A stretch of DNA of 64,000 nt from Ancylobacter sp. Lp-2 (GCF_020523795.1 NZ_JAJALI010000010.1:62001-126000); one strand, 5' to 3'; shown: positions 10,282 through 23,360, counted from the stretch's first letter. Made by a program: numbers and translations. The notes: a model not told the origin generated them from the letters alone.

Positions 10282-11250
10282 TCACTCCGCCGCATGTGCG
10301 AGGGGATGTCGGGCGGCGAGGAAACGCTCGGCTTCGAGCGCGGCCATGCAGCCCATGCCAGCGGCGGTCACCGCCTGTCGGAACACGTCGTCGGCGACGT
10401 CGCCGGCGGCGAACACGCCTTCCACCGAGGTGGAGGTGGAGTCGGGGGCGGTCCACACATAGCCGCTCGGCTTCAGCCTCAGCTGGTCCGCGACCAGCTC
10501 GGTCGCCGGCGCGTGGCCGATGGCGATGAACACGCCGTCGGCCTTGTGCGCGCTGACGGCGCCGGTCTCGACATTCTTCAGCGTGACGCCAGTGACCTTG
10601 GTGGGCTCGTTCTCGCCCTTCACCTCATGCAGCACGGCGTTCCACACCACCTCGACCTTGGGGTGGGCGAACAGCCGATCCTGCAGGATGCGTTCGGCGC
10701 GGAAATGGTCGCGGCGATGCACCACCGTCACCTTGGAGGCGAAGTTGGTAAGGAACAGCGCTTCCTCGACCGCGGTGTTGCCGCCGCCGATCACGAACAC
10801 TTCCTTGCCGCGATAGAAGAAGCCGTCGCAGGTGGCGCAGGCGGAGACACCGAAGCCGCGATAGGCCTGCTCGGAGGGCAGGTCGAGCCAGCGTGCCTGG
10901 GCACCGGTGGAGAGAATCACCGTCTCGGCGATCCACACCTGCCCCGAATCGGTCTCCAGCCGGAACGGCCGGGAGGAGAAGTCGGCCTTGGTGACGATGT
11001 CGCTGATGGTGCGCGTGCCCATATGCTCGGCCTGCGCCTGCATCTGCTCCATCAGCCACGGTCCCTGGATCGGGTCCTTGAAGCCGGGATAGTTCTCGAC
11101 ATCGGTGGTGATGGTCAGCTGCCCGCCGGGCTGGATGCCCTGGAACAGCACCGGCTCCAGCATGGCGCGCGCGGCGTAGATGGCGGCGGTGTAGCCGGCG
11201 GGGCCGGAGCCGATGATCGCAACCTTGATGTGGTTGGGGGCCGGCGACAT
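10282..11250 (-). CDS. trxB: Thioredoxin reductase
   Basis: The 322-aa product has the expected domains: FAD-binding GSGPAG at residues 14-19, the redox-active disulfide C138-A-T-C141 followed by DGFFYRG, and a second NADPH-binding Rossmann motif (IGGGNTAVEEA). It reduces thioredoxin with NADPH in the cytoplasm. I start at ATG 11250 (MSPAPNHIKVAIIG), the normal N-terminus; an in-frame ATG lies 33 bases upstream. It forms a two-gene unit with the LysR gene and is divergent from the Lrp gene. Confidence 0.95.
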   Translation of the reverse strand: MSPAPNHIKVAIIGSGPAGYTAAIYAARAMLEPVLFQGIQPGGQLTITTDVENYPGFKDPIQGPWLMEQMQAQAEHMGTRTISDIVTKADFSSRPFRLETDSGQVWIAETVILSTGAQARWLDLPSEQAYRGFGVSACATCDGFFYRGKEVFVIGGGNTAVEEALFLTNFASKVTVVHRRDHFRAERILQDRLFAHPKVEVVWNAVLHEVKGENEPTKVTGVTLKNVETGAVSAHKADGVFIAIGHAPATELVADQLRLKPSGYVWTAPDSTSTSVEGVFAAGDVADDVFRQAVTAAGMGCMAALEAERFLAARHPLAHAAE

Positions 11251-11567
11251 GGAATGCACTCGCGAAATCTCGTGGGACGGCACCGACCGCTCCTTCAGCA
11301 GGGCTGCATCTGGCCGCTGGCATCGTCGCTTGCAAGGGGGGAACGATAAGAGAGGTCGCTAGCAAGAGGCGGGCCGGTCGGCTGGTTACAGCCATGCGAA
11401 AATGTAGGGGCTGGGGCGCCGCTCTGCAAGCGGCTCGTGGCTTATCCGAAAGTTGTCCCAAGGCAAGATTGCGCGGGCTCCCGCGAAAGATTATTGCGCT
11501 GATTGGCCGCTCCTCTATGGTGCGCGCCGGGTGCGGCGCCTTCCGCCGTCCCATTGGGGAGAGCCGC
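11251..11567. promoter_or_regulatory. Divergent promoter region between trxB and the Lrp gene
   Basis: These 317 bp contain no convincing gene. An in-frame ATG at 11518 could extend the Lrp protein, but GGGGAGAG just before GTG 11568 argues against it. A possible rightward promoter is TTGCGC - 16 nt - TTATTG at about 11472-11499. I see no clear operator palindrome. Confidence 0.4.
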
Positions 11568-12044
11568 GTGGCGCGCCGTATCGACACGATCGACTGGAAC
11601 ATCCTGCGTGAGCTCCAGGGGGACGGCCGCATCACCAATGTCGAGCTTTCCCAAAGGGTCGGCATCTCCGCGCCGCCCTGCCTGCGCCGGGTGCGGGCGC
11701 TGGAGGAGGAAGGCATCATCAGGGGCTATCGCGCCCTGCTCGACGAGAAGTCGCTCGGCTTCGACCTGATGGCCTTCGCCATGGTGCATCTGGTCAGCCA
11801 GGCCGAGGCGGATCTCACCGCCTTCGCCGAGCGGGTGGAGCGCTGGCCGCTGGTGCGCTCCTGCTGGATGCTGTCCGGCGAGACCGACTTCATCCTGCTC
11901 TGCGTCGCGCCCGATCTGCGCTCGTTCCAGAACTTCGTGCTGGAGCTGACCAGCGCTCCCAATGTCAGCAAGGTGAAGACCGCGCTGACCCTCAAGCAGG
12001 CCAAGGACGCCGCCATCGTGCCGATGGACGGGCAGGGGACATGA
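11568..12044 (+). CDS. Lrp/AsnC-family transcriptional regulator
   Basis: The 158-aa product has an N-terminal helix-turn-helix (IDWNILRELQGDGRITNVEL, then SQRVGISAPPCLRRVRALE) and a C-terminal RAM ligand-binding domain (about residues 68-150). Members sense amino acids and act as octamers on DNA. GTG 11568 is chosen because GGGGAGAG lies 6-13 nt upstream. Its stop overlaps the next gene by four bases (ATGA), so it is translationally coupled to a glycosyltransferase operon, an unusual partner for an Lrp protein. Confidence 0.9.
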   Translation: MARRIDTIDWNILRELQGDGRITNVELSQRVGISAPPCLRRVRALEEEGIIRGYRALLDEKSLGFDLMAFAMVHLVSQAEADLTAFAERVERWPLVRSCWMLSGETDFILLCVAPDLRSFQNFVLELTSAPNVSKVKTALTLKQAKDAAIVPMDGQGT

Positions 12045-12949
12045 TCGTCGCCACCGCCACCGATGCCGCCTATGTCGAGCTCACCGCGGTGCTGCTCGCC
12101 TCGCTGGCGGACAATGCGGGCGGTGAGGTCGAGCGCGTCGTGGTGTTCTGCGACAATGTCGGCGCCGAGGACCAGGCGCGGATGCGTGCCAGCTACCCGC
12201 GCGACAACATCGCCTTCGTCGATCTGGCCCGCGAGATGGAGCGCCATTTCGGCGCCCGGCCGGTCAACCACCATCTCTCGCGCACCGCCTATGCGCGTAT
12301 CCTCATGCCGCTGCTGCTGCCGCAGGCGCAGGGCCGGCTGCTCTATGTCGATTGCGACACGCTGATCAACGCCCCGCTGGCGCCGCTCGCCGGCCTCGAT
12401 ATGCAGCGCTTCGCGGTGGCGGCGGTAGACGACATCGCCCGGCTCGATCCGGGCCGCCACGCCGCCCGCAACCTTGCCATCGGCCTGCCGGGCGAGATGC
12501 GCTATTTCAACAGCGGCGTGCTGCTGATCGATCTCGACCAGTGGCGCCGCGAGAGCCTGTCCGAGCGGGTGATGGCGTTCGCCGCCGACCATCCCGACCT
12601 GCCGATGATGGACCAGGACGCGCTCAACGGCACGCTGCGCGGCCAGTGGCTGGTGCTCGACGAGCGCTGGAACCTGCACCGCCGGCTGGTGAAAGGCCGC
12701 TACGAGGGCGATCCGGTCGACTGGGACGAGGCCGCCATCATCCACTTCATCGGCCAGATCAAGCCGAACTACGCCGATTGCGACCATCCCGCCCGCGACC
12801 GCTTCCTCGACTACCGCACCCGTACGCCGTTCGCCGGGGCGAAGATGAAGACCAAGCTGTCGCGCAAGATCGAGAAGCGGCTGCGCAAGTGGCGGCGCTT
12901 CCGCAACTGGCTCGGCCGCCGCTTCCTCGGCATGGGGCAGCCGGCGTGA
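12041..12949 (+). CDS. Glycosyltransferase family 8 protein
   Basis: The 302-aa product is a GT-A fold retaining sugar transferase of the GT8 type found in LPS core assembly (galactosyl/glucosyltransferases such as RfaI/WaaJ). The metal-binding DxD is D104-C-D106 in LLYVDCDTLIN. The conserved YFNSGVLLIDLD stretch and a late HFIGQIKPN (metal-binding His) are present. A basic tail (KLSRKIEKRLRKWRRFRNW) suggests membrane association. It overlaps the Lrp gene and the following ELM1 gene by four bases each. Donor and acceptor are unknown. Confidence 0.88.
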   Translation: MIVATATDAAYVELTAVLLASLADNAGGEVERVVVFCDNVGAEDQARMRASYPRDNIAFVDLAREMERHFGARPVNHHLSRTAYARILMPLLLPQAQGRLLYVDCDTLINAPLAPLAGLDMQRFAVAAVDDIARLDPGRHAARNLAIGLPGEMRYFNSGVLLIDLDQWRRESLSERVMAFAADHPDLPMMDQDALNGTLRGQWLVLDERWNLHRRLVKGRYEGDPVDWDEAAIIHFIGQIKPNYADCDHPARDRFLDYRTRTPFAGAKMKTKLSRKIEKRLRKWRRFRNWLGRRFLGMGQPA

Positions 12950-13977
12950 CACGCGTTCTCATCCTGCGCGACCGGCAGCCCGGCCATTTCAACCAGGCGG
13001 AGGGCATGGCGCTTGCCGTGGCGCGTCTGGCGCCGGTCGAGGTGCAGCGCCTGGAGATCCGTCCCGCCCGCTGGGCGCGCGACGACATCCGCAAGCTCGT
13101 CATGCGCCGCTGGGGCCGGGATGCCGGCTTCTGGCTGAAGCGGATGTATGGGGTCGACCTCGCCGGCGTGGCGAAGCCCGATGTCATCGTCGGCTCCGGC
13201 CGACCGACTATCGCCGCTGGCATGCTGCTCTCGCGCCATTTTGGCGCGCCGCTGGTGATCTCCGGCGGCATCGACGGCTATGACGAGAACGCCATCGCCC
13301 TCAACATCGTCTCCTCGCCGCGGCAGGCGGGCGACCCCGGCGCGGCCTATGCGCCGATCCCCTGCACCGTCGATCCCGATGCCTATCCGCCGCCACGCCG
13401 GCTCGCAGACATCGCCGCGCTCGACGGGGCCACGCTCGCCTTGCTGGTCGGCGGCTCGGCCTATCGCCGCGAGTTCCCGCCGGAAGAGTGGGAGGCGCTG
13501 CTCGCCTTCGTACCGGCGGTCGCCCGGCGCTACGGCGTGAAATGGCGCGTCACCACCTCGCGCCGCACGCCGGAGGCGGTGTCGGACCGCTTCCGGGCGC
13601 TCGCCAATGCCGGCGACCTTGCCGAATTCGTCGATTATCGCACCGCCGGCTCCGGCTCGGTGCGGGCGCTGTTCGGGGCGGACGCCGTCGTCGTCACCGA
13701 GGATTCGCTCAGCATGCTCGCCGAGGGCCTTGCCGCCCGGCGGCCGGTGATCGGGCTGAAGTCGCGGGTGGTGCACAAGCACTATGCCGACGAGATCATT
13801 GCCGGCATGGCCGGGGCCAGCCTTGCCATCCTGCCGATGCGCAGCGTCACGCCGGAGCAGTTCGCCGCCACGCTCGCCCGGCTGGTGCCGCCGGCCGAGG
13901 ACGCGCGCGACATCCTCGCCCGCGCGCTAGCGCCCGTGCTAGAGCTTCCCGTCCCCGCCACCCGGAGCCTCGACTGA
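12946..13977 (+). CDS. ELM1-family protein (mitochondrial fission ELM1 / DUF1022)
   Basis: The 343-aa product belongs to the ELM1 family, named for a plant mitochondrial-fission protein but widespread in Alphaproteobacteria. Its fold resembles GT-B glycosyltransferases. Visible landmarks are RDRQPGHFNQAEG at the start, VGSGRPTIAAGMLLSRHFGAP, LLVGGSAYRREF and VVVTEDSLSMLAEGLA, the last resembling a sugar-nucleotide site. It starts at GTG 12946, overlapping the GT8 stop as GTGA. Location inside a glycosyltransferase operon suggests a role in LPS or surface-glycan synthesis; the biochemical function is not established. Confidence 0.88.
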   Translation: MTRVLILRDRQPGHFNQAEGMALAVARLAPVEVQRLEIRPARWARDDIRKLVMRRWGRDAGFWLKRMYGVDLAGVAKPDVIVGSGRPTIAAGMLLSRHFGAPLVISGGIDGYDENAIALNIVSSPRQAGDPGAAYAPIPCTVDPDAYPPPRRLADIAALDGATLALLVGGSAYRREFPPEEWEALLAFVPAVARRYGVKWRVTTSRRTPEAVSDRFRALANAGDLAEFVDYRTAGSGSVRALFGADAVVVTEDSLSMLAEGLAARRPVIGLKSRVVHKHYADEIIAGMAGASLAILPMRSVTPEQFAATLARLVPPAEDARDILARALAPVLELPVPATRSLD

Positions 13978-14819
13978 TGCTCGCCGTCATCTGCATCAAA
14001 TGGGGCGAGGCCTATCCGGCCGAGGATGTGAACATCCTCTATCAGGGCGTGCGCGACCATCTCTCCGAGCCGTTCCGCTTCATCTGCCTCACCGACCGCG
14101 CCGACGGGCTGCGCCCGGAGGTCGAGACCGCTGACCTGCCCGGCACCGGCGCGCTGAACCTGCGCTGGCGCGGCTGCTGGCCGAAGCTCGGCATGTTCGC
14201 TCCTGGGCTGCTCGCGGGCGTCGACCTCGCCCTCTATCTCGATCTCGATGTGGTGATCCTGGCGCCGCTCGATCCCATCGTCGCCCATGCGCGGGCGACA
14301 CCGGGCCTGCATGTGCTGCGCGAATGGAACCCCAATATCTGGGAAGTGCTGCCGGTCTCGCTGCGGCCGGATCGCGGTGCCCAGAGCTCGATGGTCGCCT
14401 GGCGGCCGGGCGAGCAGGACCATCTCTATCTCGACGTCATGGCGAACCCCGACGCCGCTTACGCCATCGCCAAGAACGATCAAGTGTATATCGGTGTGTG
14501 CGCCCATCAGCGGCACTATTTCCCGGAAGGCTTTGCCGTCTCCTTCCGCCGCCATTGCGTGCCGCACTGGCCGTTGAATGCGGTCTTCAAAACCGTCCGT
14601 AAGCCCCGACGGGCACCGCTCGTCGTGTTCCACGGCGTGCCCAAGCCGAGCGACGTGGCTCGCGCCGATGCCAAGCGATGGGGAACCCGCAACCGTCCCG
14701 GCTACGGGCCGGTCGACTGGGTGCGCGCCTATTGGGAACGCGGCCTCGAAGGCACCCGCGCGGCGGTCGCGGCGGATGAGGCTCAGCCGCGCCGGGCCAC
14801 GTCCCACACCGCCTCGTAG
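13977..14819 (+). CDS. Glycosyltransferase-like protein, GT-A fold
   Basis: The 280-aa product is a probable nucleotide-sugar transferase. It opens MLAVICIKWGEAYPAEDVNIL, followed by LNLRWRGCWPKLGMF and a DxD metal site D89-L-D91 in LALYLDLDVVIL. Related proteins are annotated only as glycosyltransferase or hypothetical. It begins with a TGATG overlap with the ELM1 gene, so translation is coupled. Its 3' end overlaps the convergent LpcC-like gene by 37 bp. Substrate unknown; a surface-glycan role is inferred from neighbours. Confidence 0.78.
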   Translation: MLAVICIKWGEAYPAEDVNILYQGVRDHLSEPFRFICLTDRADGLRPEVETADLPGTGALNLRWRGCWPKLGMFAPGLLAGVDLALYLDLDVVILAPLDPIVAHARATPGLHVLREWNPNIWEVLPVSLRPDRGAQSSMVAWRPGEQDHLYLDVMANPDAAYAIAKNDQVYIGVCAHQRHYFPEGFAVSFRRHCVPHWPLNAVFKTVRKPRRAPLVVFHGVPKPSDVARADAKRWGTRNRPGYGPVDWVRAYWERGLEGTRAAVAADEAQPRRATSHTAS

Positions 14820-15892
14820 ACGGCGTTGATCTTTGCCGCCTCACGCTCCAGCGAGAACTCCGATACGGCGTGCGCCCGCGCCCGCGCACCCGTCGCCGCC
14901 CGTGCGTCGTCACTGAGTTCGAGATGCGCGCGCAAAGCCGCCGTCATCGCCTCGACATCGCCGGGCGGAACCAGCGCGCCGGTGACACCCTCGACCACCA
15001 GTTCCTCGAAGGCGCCGACACGAGTGGCGATCACCGGCACGCCTGACGCCATCGCCTCGATCGGGGTGACGCCGAAGCCTTCCCAGCGCTGCGGCGCGAT
15101 ATAGAGGTCGAGCGCACGGTACCAGCCCGGCGTCGCCGAGGTGTCCACCTCGCCGGGGAACAGGATGCGGCCGTCGAGGCCCGCGGCCTTCACCTTGGCC
15201 TTCAGCCCGTCGAGAAAGCCGGCATCGGTGCCGACCGCGCGTCCGAGCACCACGCCGCCCCAGCCGGGATGCTCCGGCAGCACCCGCAATAGCGCGTCGA
15301 CGAACACGTCGGTGCCCTTCTGCGCGCGGATGCGCCCGAAGCAGCCCACGAGATTGAGATCGGGCAGGCCGAGCGTCGCCCGCGCCGCCGCGCGGCTTGG
15401 CGCCGGATGGAACGCTTCCGCGTCGATGCCGTGGTGGATGACGGTCGAGGGGCGCTTCAGATAGCCTGCGGTCTTGCCGGAGGTCGAGATCACCGCGTCC
15501 ATGCGCGCGATCAGGAAGCGCGTCCAGCGTGTATGGCGGCGCTGCGAGGCGGAAGTGAAGACGAGGTGCAGCTTCATGCGCAACAGGTCGCGCAGTACGA
15601 CGCCGGTCAGCATTTCGATGTTGCGCCGGGCGTGCCAGATGCGGGCCGGCCGGCCCGGCGGCGCGCGCCAGAAATGCCGGAGGTCGGCCCAGGAAATCCG
15701 TGGCACGCCGGCCGCCAGCTTCGGCCCTAGCGCAGCGATGCGGATCGTCCGCGCCTGCACCGGAACCACGCGCTCGAGCGTGGAGGTGACGCCGGAGAGC
15801 CGGCGCTTGAGATTCGGCGCGACGGCCTCGATCTTCCTGGGGTCCGGTAAAGCAACCGGACCGGGCGTCGGATCGAGACCGTCGCGGGTCAT
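14783..15892 (-). CDS. lpcC: Glycosyltransferase family 4, LpcC-like LPS core transferase
   Basis: The 369-aa product has a GT-B architecture: an N-terminal acceptor domain, then the GT4 C-terminal domain. It contains VGCFGRIRAQKGTDVFVDAL, LDLYIAPQRWEGFGVTPIEAM with the E-x7-E nucleotide-sugar motif, and ASGVPVIATRVGAF. The segment HARRNIEMLTGVVLRDLL and HHGIDAEAFHP are typical of the rhizobial LpcC mannosyltransferase that adds mannose to the inner LPS core. The symbol is assigned by resemblance. It is convergent with the coupled glycosyltransferase operon, and upstream of greA it has only a 15-bp gap to that gene's stop. Confidence 0.75.
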   Translation of the reverse strand: MTRDGLDPTPGPVALPDPRKIEAVAPNLKRRLSGVTSTLERVVPVQARTIRIAALGPKLAAGVPRISWADLRHFWRAPPGRPARIWHARRNIEMLTGVVLRDLLRMKLHLVFTSASQRRHTRWTRFLIARMDAVISTSGKTAGYLKRPSTVIHHGIDAEAFHPAPSRAAARATLGLPDLNLVGCFGRIRAQKGTDVFVDALLRVLPEHPGWGGVVLGRAVGTDAGFLDGLKAKVKAAGLDGRILFPGEVDTSATPGWYRALDLYIAPQRWEGFGVTPIEAMASGVPVIATRVGAFEELVVEGVTGALVPPGDVEAMTAALRAHLELSDDARAATGARARAHAVSEFSLEREAAKINAVYEAVWDVARRG

Positions 15893-15907
15893 GCTGTCGT
15901 CAGGGGG

Positions 15908-16381
15908 TCAGGCGAAGCGTACGTCGGCAATCTCGTAGGAGCGGGCGCCCTTGGGCGTCACCACCTCCACCGAGGTGCCGAGCTTCTTGCCGATCAGCGC
16001 GCGGGCCATCGGCGAGGAGATGGAGATGCGGCCCGCCTTGGCATCGGCTTCCATGTCGCCGACGATCTGCCACACACGCTCTTCCTCGGTGTCCTCGTCG
16101 ATCAGCTTCACCGTGGCGCCGAATTTCACCACGTCGCCGGTGAGCTTGGCGACGTCGATGATGTCGGCACGCGACAGCTTGTCCTCAAGCTCGGCGATGC
16201 GACCCTCGTTCAGGGCCTGCTGTTCCTTCGCCGCATGATATTCGGCGTTCTCGCTGAGATCGCCGTGGGCACGGGCTTCGGAGATCGCGTCGATGATGCG
16301 CGGGCGCTCCACCTGCTGGCGGCGCTTCAGCTCCTCTTCGAGGGCAGCGTGCCCGCCGGCGGTCATCGGAATCTTTTCCAT
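15908..16381 (-). CDS. greA: Transcription elongation factor GreA
   Basis: The 157-aa product has the N-terminal antiparallel coiled coil (residues 1-75) with the acidic tip [14 protein letters not shown], whose D and E residues enter the RNA polymerase secondary channel. It also has the C-terminal FKBP-like domain ending in [18 protein letters not shown]. GreA stimulates RNA cleavage by backtracked polymerase. ATG 16381 (MEKIPMT) is the standard start; an upstream in-frame ATG at 16402 adds seven atypical residues. It may be cotranscribed with the LpcC-like gene. Confidence 0.95.
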   Translation of the reverse strand: MEKIPMTAGGHAALEEELKRRQQVERPRIIDAISEARAHGDLSENAEYHAAKEQQALNEGRIAELEDKLSRADIIDVAKLTGDVVKFGATVKLIDEDTEEERVWQIVGDMEADAKAGRISISSPMARALIGKKLGTSVEVVTPKGARSYEIADVRFA

Positions 16382-16500
16382 AGGTCTCTTGTGACCTCCC
16401 AAAAAGCAAACGCAGCCCCCGCGATGGGTCCTGTCGCCTTGTCTCGGCGAAAGGACCTTCGCGTCGGGCTGATGTCTGTCGGTTGTCGGCCGGATCGCCT

Positions 16501-16524
16501 GCGATTCGCCAAGTCGCGAATCGC
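16501..16524 (-). terminator. Hairpin just after carB
   Basis: A perfect 9-bp inverted repeat (GCGATTCGC / GCGAATCGC) with a 6-nt loop begins four bases beyond the carB stop. No T run follows in either direction. It could be a processing or weak termination structure, or lie in the greA promoter region. Confidence 0.45.
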
Positions 16525-16528
16525 GAGG

Positions 16529-19864
<3,336 letters not shown>

Positions 19865-19902
19865 CGGATCCCGTGCGGCTCGCGCATATGTCCGGGCGCA
19901 CG

Positions 19903-19929
19903 AAAAAGGACGCGTTTGCGACGCGTCCT
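19903..19929 (-). terminator. Terminator-like hairpin in the carB leader (possible attenuator)
   Basis: On the minus strand a perfect 9-bp stem (AGGACGCGT / ACGCGTCCT, 5-nt loop, 19907-19929) runs into five T residues and ends about 40 bp before the carB ATG. It may end the HxlR transcript. However, the 38 bp left before carB hold no visible promoter, so carB transcription probably has to pass through it, which suggests attenuation. Confidence 0.6.
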
Positions 19930-20096
19930 GGTGAACCCGGATCAGTTTGTTGGCGGAGGTGTGCCCCGCAATTGGGCGCTTCCCTTAAACCAGATTCCCG
20001 CGAGGGGGAAGGGCGCCCATGCGTCAAGGCTCTGCATGGCGCGCGGAGCGGCCCCTCCTTTCTGCACGGGCGGGGCGGCGCGCTACGCCGCCGGCC

Positions 20097-20507
20097 TCAT
20101 CCAGCCTTCGCCGCGTCGAACGCTGCGCGGGCGTGCTCGATGCGCGCGATATTGGCTTCCGCCCACTGCCAGACGCCGCAGAATGCCTCGGCGAGGCTGA
20201 GGCCGAGATCGGTGAGGCGGTACTCGACGCGCGGCGGAATCACCGGGTGCACCGTGCGCAGCACCAAGCCGTCGCGTTCCATTTGTCGCAGCGTCTGGGT
20301 GAGCATTTTCTGGCTGATGCCGCCGGCGAACTCGCCGATGCGGGTGAAGCGCAACTCGCCATGCTCGGTCAGCACCTCCAGCACGATCATCGTCCATTTG
20401 TCGGCGACGCGGCCGATCACCTCATTGACCAGCGCCTCGACCCGCGGGTCGACCGTGTCTGGATGCGTCTCCCGCGGCTCGGCGGGGCGAGGGATTGGAG
20501 CGGACAT
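20097..20507 (-). CDS. HxlR-family transcriptional regulator
   Basis: The 136-aa product is a winged helix-turn-helix regulator of the HxlR family. Landmarks are VADKWTMIVLEVL, GELRFTRIGEFAGGISQKMLTQTLRQMERDGL and VEYRLTDLG. It lacks the usual conserved N-terminal Cys used by redox-sensing members. It is divergent from the SDR gene across 112 bp, the common layout for HxlR proteins that control an adjacent oxidoreductase. Signal unknown. Confidence 0.9.
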   Translation of the reverse strand: MSAPIPRPAEPRETHPDTVDPRVEALVNEVIGRVADKWTMIVLEVLTEHGELRFTRIGEFAGGISQKMLTQTLRQMERDGLVLRTVHPVIPPRVEYRLTDLGLSLAEAFCGVWQWAEANIARIEHARAAFDAAKAG

Positions 20508-20619
20508 GTCTTCACTCTCTTTCAGGTAAGTATAGATATTTCATGTGCCTTCTTTCTAGGAGTAAGTGTGAACCCTATAACCATCGCCGACGCAAGCACC
20601 AGCATTCGCGGAGGCAGAA
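20508..20619. promoter_or_regulatory. Divergent HxlR/SDR promoter with repeated GTAAGT elements
   Basis: The 112-bp spacer is AT-rich. On the minus strand TATACT (20529-20534) makes a good -10 for the HxlR gene. The element GTAAGT occurs at 20526-20531, overlapping that -10, and again at 20562-20567. Rightward, TATAAC near 20576 is a candidate -10. The repeats are plausible HxlR half-sites; this is inference. Confidence 0.4.
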
Positions 20620-21372
20620 ATGGACATCAGCGGCAACACGATCCTCATCACCGGTGGCAATGCCGGCATCGGCCGTGCATTGGCCGAGACACTGCACCGG
20701 GAGGGCAATAGGGTCATCATCACCGGCCGTCGCAGGGACGCACTGGAAGAGACCGTCGCCGCCAATCCCGGCATGGCCTACGAAGTTCTCGACATGTCCG
20801 ACGCGCAGGCGATCGTCGCCTTCGCCGGCACGGTGGCGGCGACCTATCCGGCGCTGAATGTCGTGATCAACAATGCCGGCATCATGGTCGCCGAGGACTT
20901 CACCGCCGAGCCGGTCGATCTCGCCGTGCCGGAGGCGATCATCGCCACCAACCTGCTGGGCCCGATCCGGCTGTCGACGGCGCTGCTGCCGCATTTCAAG
21001 CGCCAGCCCGCTGCCACGGTGGTGACCGTCTCGTCCGGCCTCGCCTTCGTGCCGCTGGTCCTCACCCCGACCTACAACGCCACCAAGGCGGCGATCCATT
21101 CCTGGAGCCAGAGCCTGCGCGCGCAACTCGCCGGCACCTCGGTGGACGTGATCGAGATCGTGCCGCCAGCGGTCGCCACCGATCTGATGCCGGGCCACGC
21201 GCAGAACCCCAACTCGATGCCGCTCGACGCCTTCATCGCCGAGACGGTCGCGCTGCTGAAGGCGCATCCCAAGGGACCGGAGATCTGCGTCGAGCGGGTT
21301 GGCTTCCTGCGCGGGGCGGAGGCGCGCGGAGAGTATGACCAGGTCTTCGCCGCTCTGAACGGCACCCACTGA
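20620..21372 (+). CDS. Short-chain dehydrogenase/reductase, DltE-like
   Basis: The 250-aa product is a classical SDR: cofactor motif TGGNAGIGRALAE (TGxxxGIG) near residue 10, the NNAG motif in VINNAGIM, and catalytic Ser plus YNATK (Tyr-x3-Lys) around residues 150-155. Members related to DltE oxidise or reduce small alcohols and ketones with NAD(P)H. ATG 20620 has GGAGG about 7 nt upstream. It is divergent from, and presumably repressed by, the HxlR gene. A strong bidirectional terminator follows. Substrate unknown. Confidence 0.92.
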   Translation: MDISGNTILITGGNAGIGRALAETLHREGNRVIITGRRRDALEETVAANPGMAYEVLDMSDAQAIVAFAGTVAATYPALNVVINNAGIMVAEDFTAEPVDLAVPEAIIATNLLGPIRLSTALLPHFKRQPAATVVTVSSGLAFVPLVLTPTYNATKAAIHSWSQSLRAQLAGTSVDVIEIVPPAVATDLMPGHAQNPNSMPLDAFIAETVALLKAHPKGPEICVERVGFLRGAEARGEYDQVFAALNGTH

Positions 21373-21378
21373 CGCGAA

Positions 21379-21410
21379 AAAGGCCGGGAGCGCGCCCGCT
21401 CCCGGCCTTT
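21379..21410. terminator. Bidirectional terminator between the SDR gene and carA
   Basis: A perfect 14-bp stem (AAAGGCCGGGAGCG / CGCTCCCGGCCTTT) with a 4-nt loop gives a T tract on both strands. It lies 6 bp after the SDR stop and 30 bp after the carA stop. It should end both transcripts and so separate carA transcription from carB. Confidence 0.92.
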
Positions 21411-21440
21411 CACCGTGCCTGTTCGCGAAGGAAGGCGGCC

Positions 21441-22646
<1,206 letters not shown>

Positions 22647-22898
22647 GTGTCTTGTTCCTCGGTTAAGTGTGGCCTAATTAATCGTTTGCCGCGCCTTATG
22701 CCAGCCCGCAACGCTGCGCATCGGCTCTTCGTGCAGCGCGGAGCTGCATGGAGGTCCGAGCTGCATGGAAGGCTTGGGCGGCGGAAATCAGGCGGCCGGT
22801 CGCGGCCGTGGGACATTTTCGGAGTTTTTGGGCGTGACGGAGCGGCGCGACACCGGTCGCCGCCGCCGCCCGGACATAGAATGGGAAGAGAGGCAGAC

Positions 22899-23354
22899 GT
22901 GCTGCGCGAGAAGATCAATACCGCCCTGAAGGAATCGATGAAGGCCGGCGACAAGCTGCGGCTGGGCACGCTGCGGCTGATCAATGCGGCGATCAAGGAC
23001 CGCGACATCGAGGCGCGCGGCCAGGGCAAGGATCCGCTGTCGGACGACGATCTGCTCGGCCTTTTGACCAAGATGGTCAAGCAGCGCGAGGAATCCGCCA
23101 AGGTCTATGAGGAAGCCGGCCGCGTCGATCTCGCGACGCAGGAGCGCGAGGAGATCAAGGTCATCCTCTTCTTCCTGCCGACGCAGATGAGCGAGGCCGA
23201 ATCGCAGGCCGCCATCGCCGAGGTGATCGCCGAGATCGAGGCCCACGGCCTCAAGGACATGGGCCGCACCATGGCGGCGCTCAAGGAGCGCTACACCGGC
23301 GTGATGGATTTCGGCAAGGCGAGCGGCGCGGTCAAGGCGCTGCTCACCGCGTGA
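22899..23354 (+). CDS. GatB/YqeY domain-containing protein
   Basis: The 151-aa product is a stand-alone YqeY protein: LREKINTALKESMKAGDK at the start, a helical N-terminal domain, and a small C-terminal domain like the tail of the GatB amidotransferase subunit (LKDMGRTMAALKERYTG). Its role is unknown; tRNA contact has been proposed from the GatB similarity. GTG 22899 is preferred because GAGAGG is 6 nt upstream and homologues start here; ATG 22881 in the same frame is possible. It precedes dnaG-rpoD, the family's frequent neighbourhood, though four unrelated genes intervene here. Confidence 0.88.
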   Translation: MLREKINTALKESMKAGDKLRLGTLRLINAAIKDRDIEARGQGKDPLSDDDLLGLLTKMVKQREESAKVYEEAGRVDLATQEREEIKVILFFLPTQMSEAESQAAIAEVIAEIEAHGLKDMGRTMAALKERYTGVMDFGKASGAVKALLTA

Positions 23355-23360
23355 TCCAGG

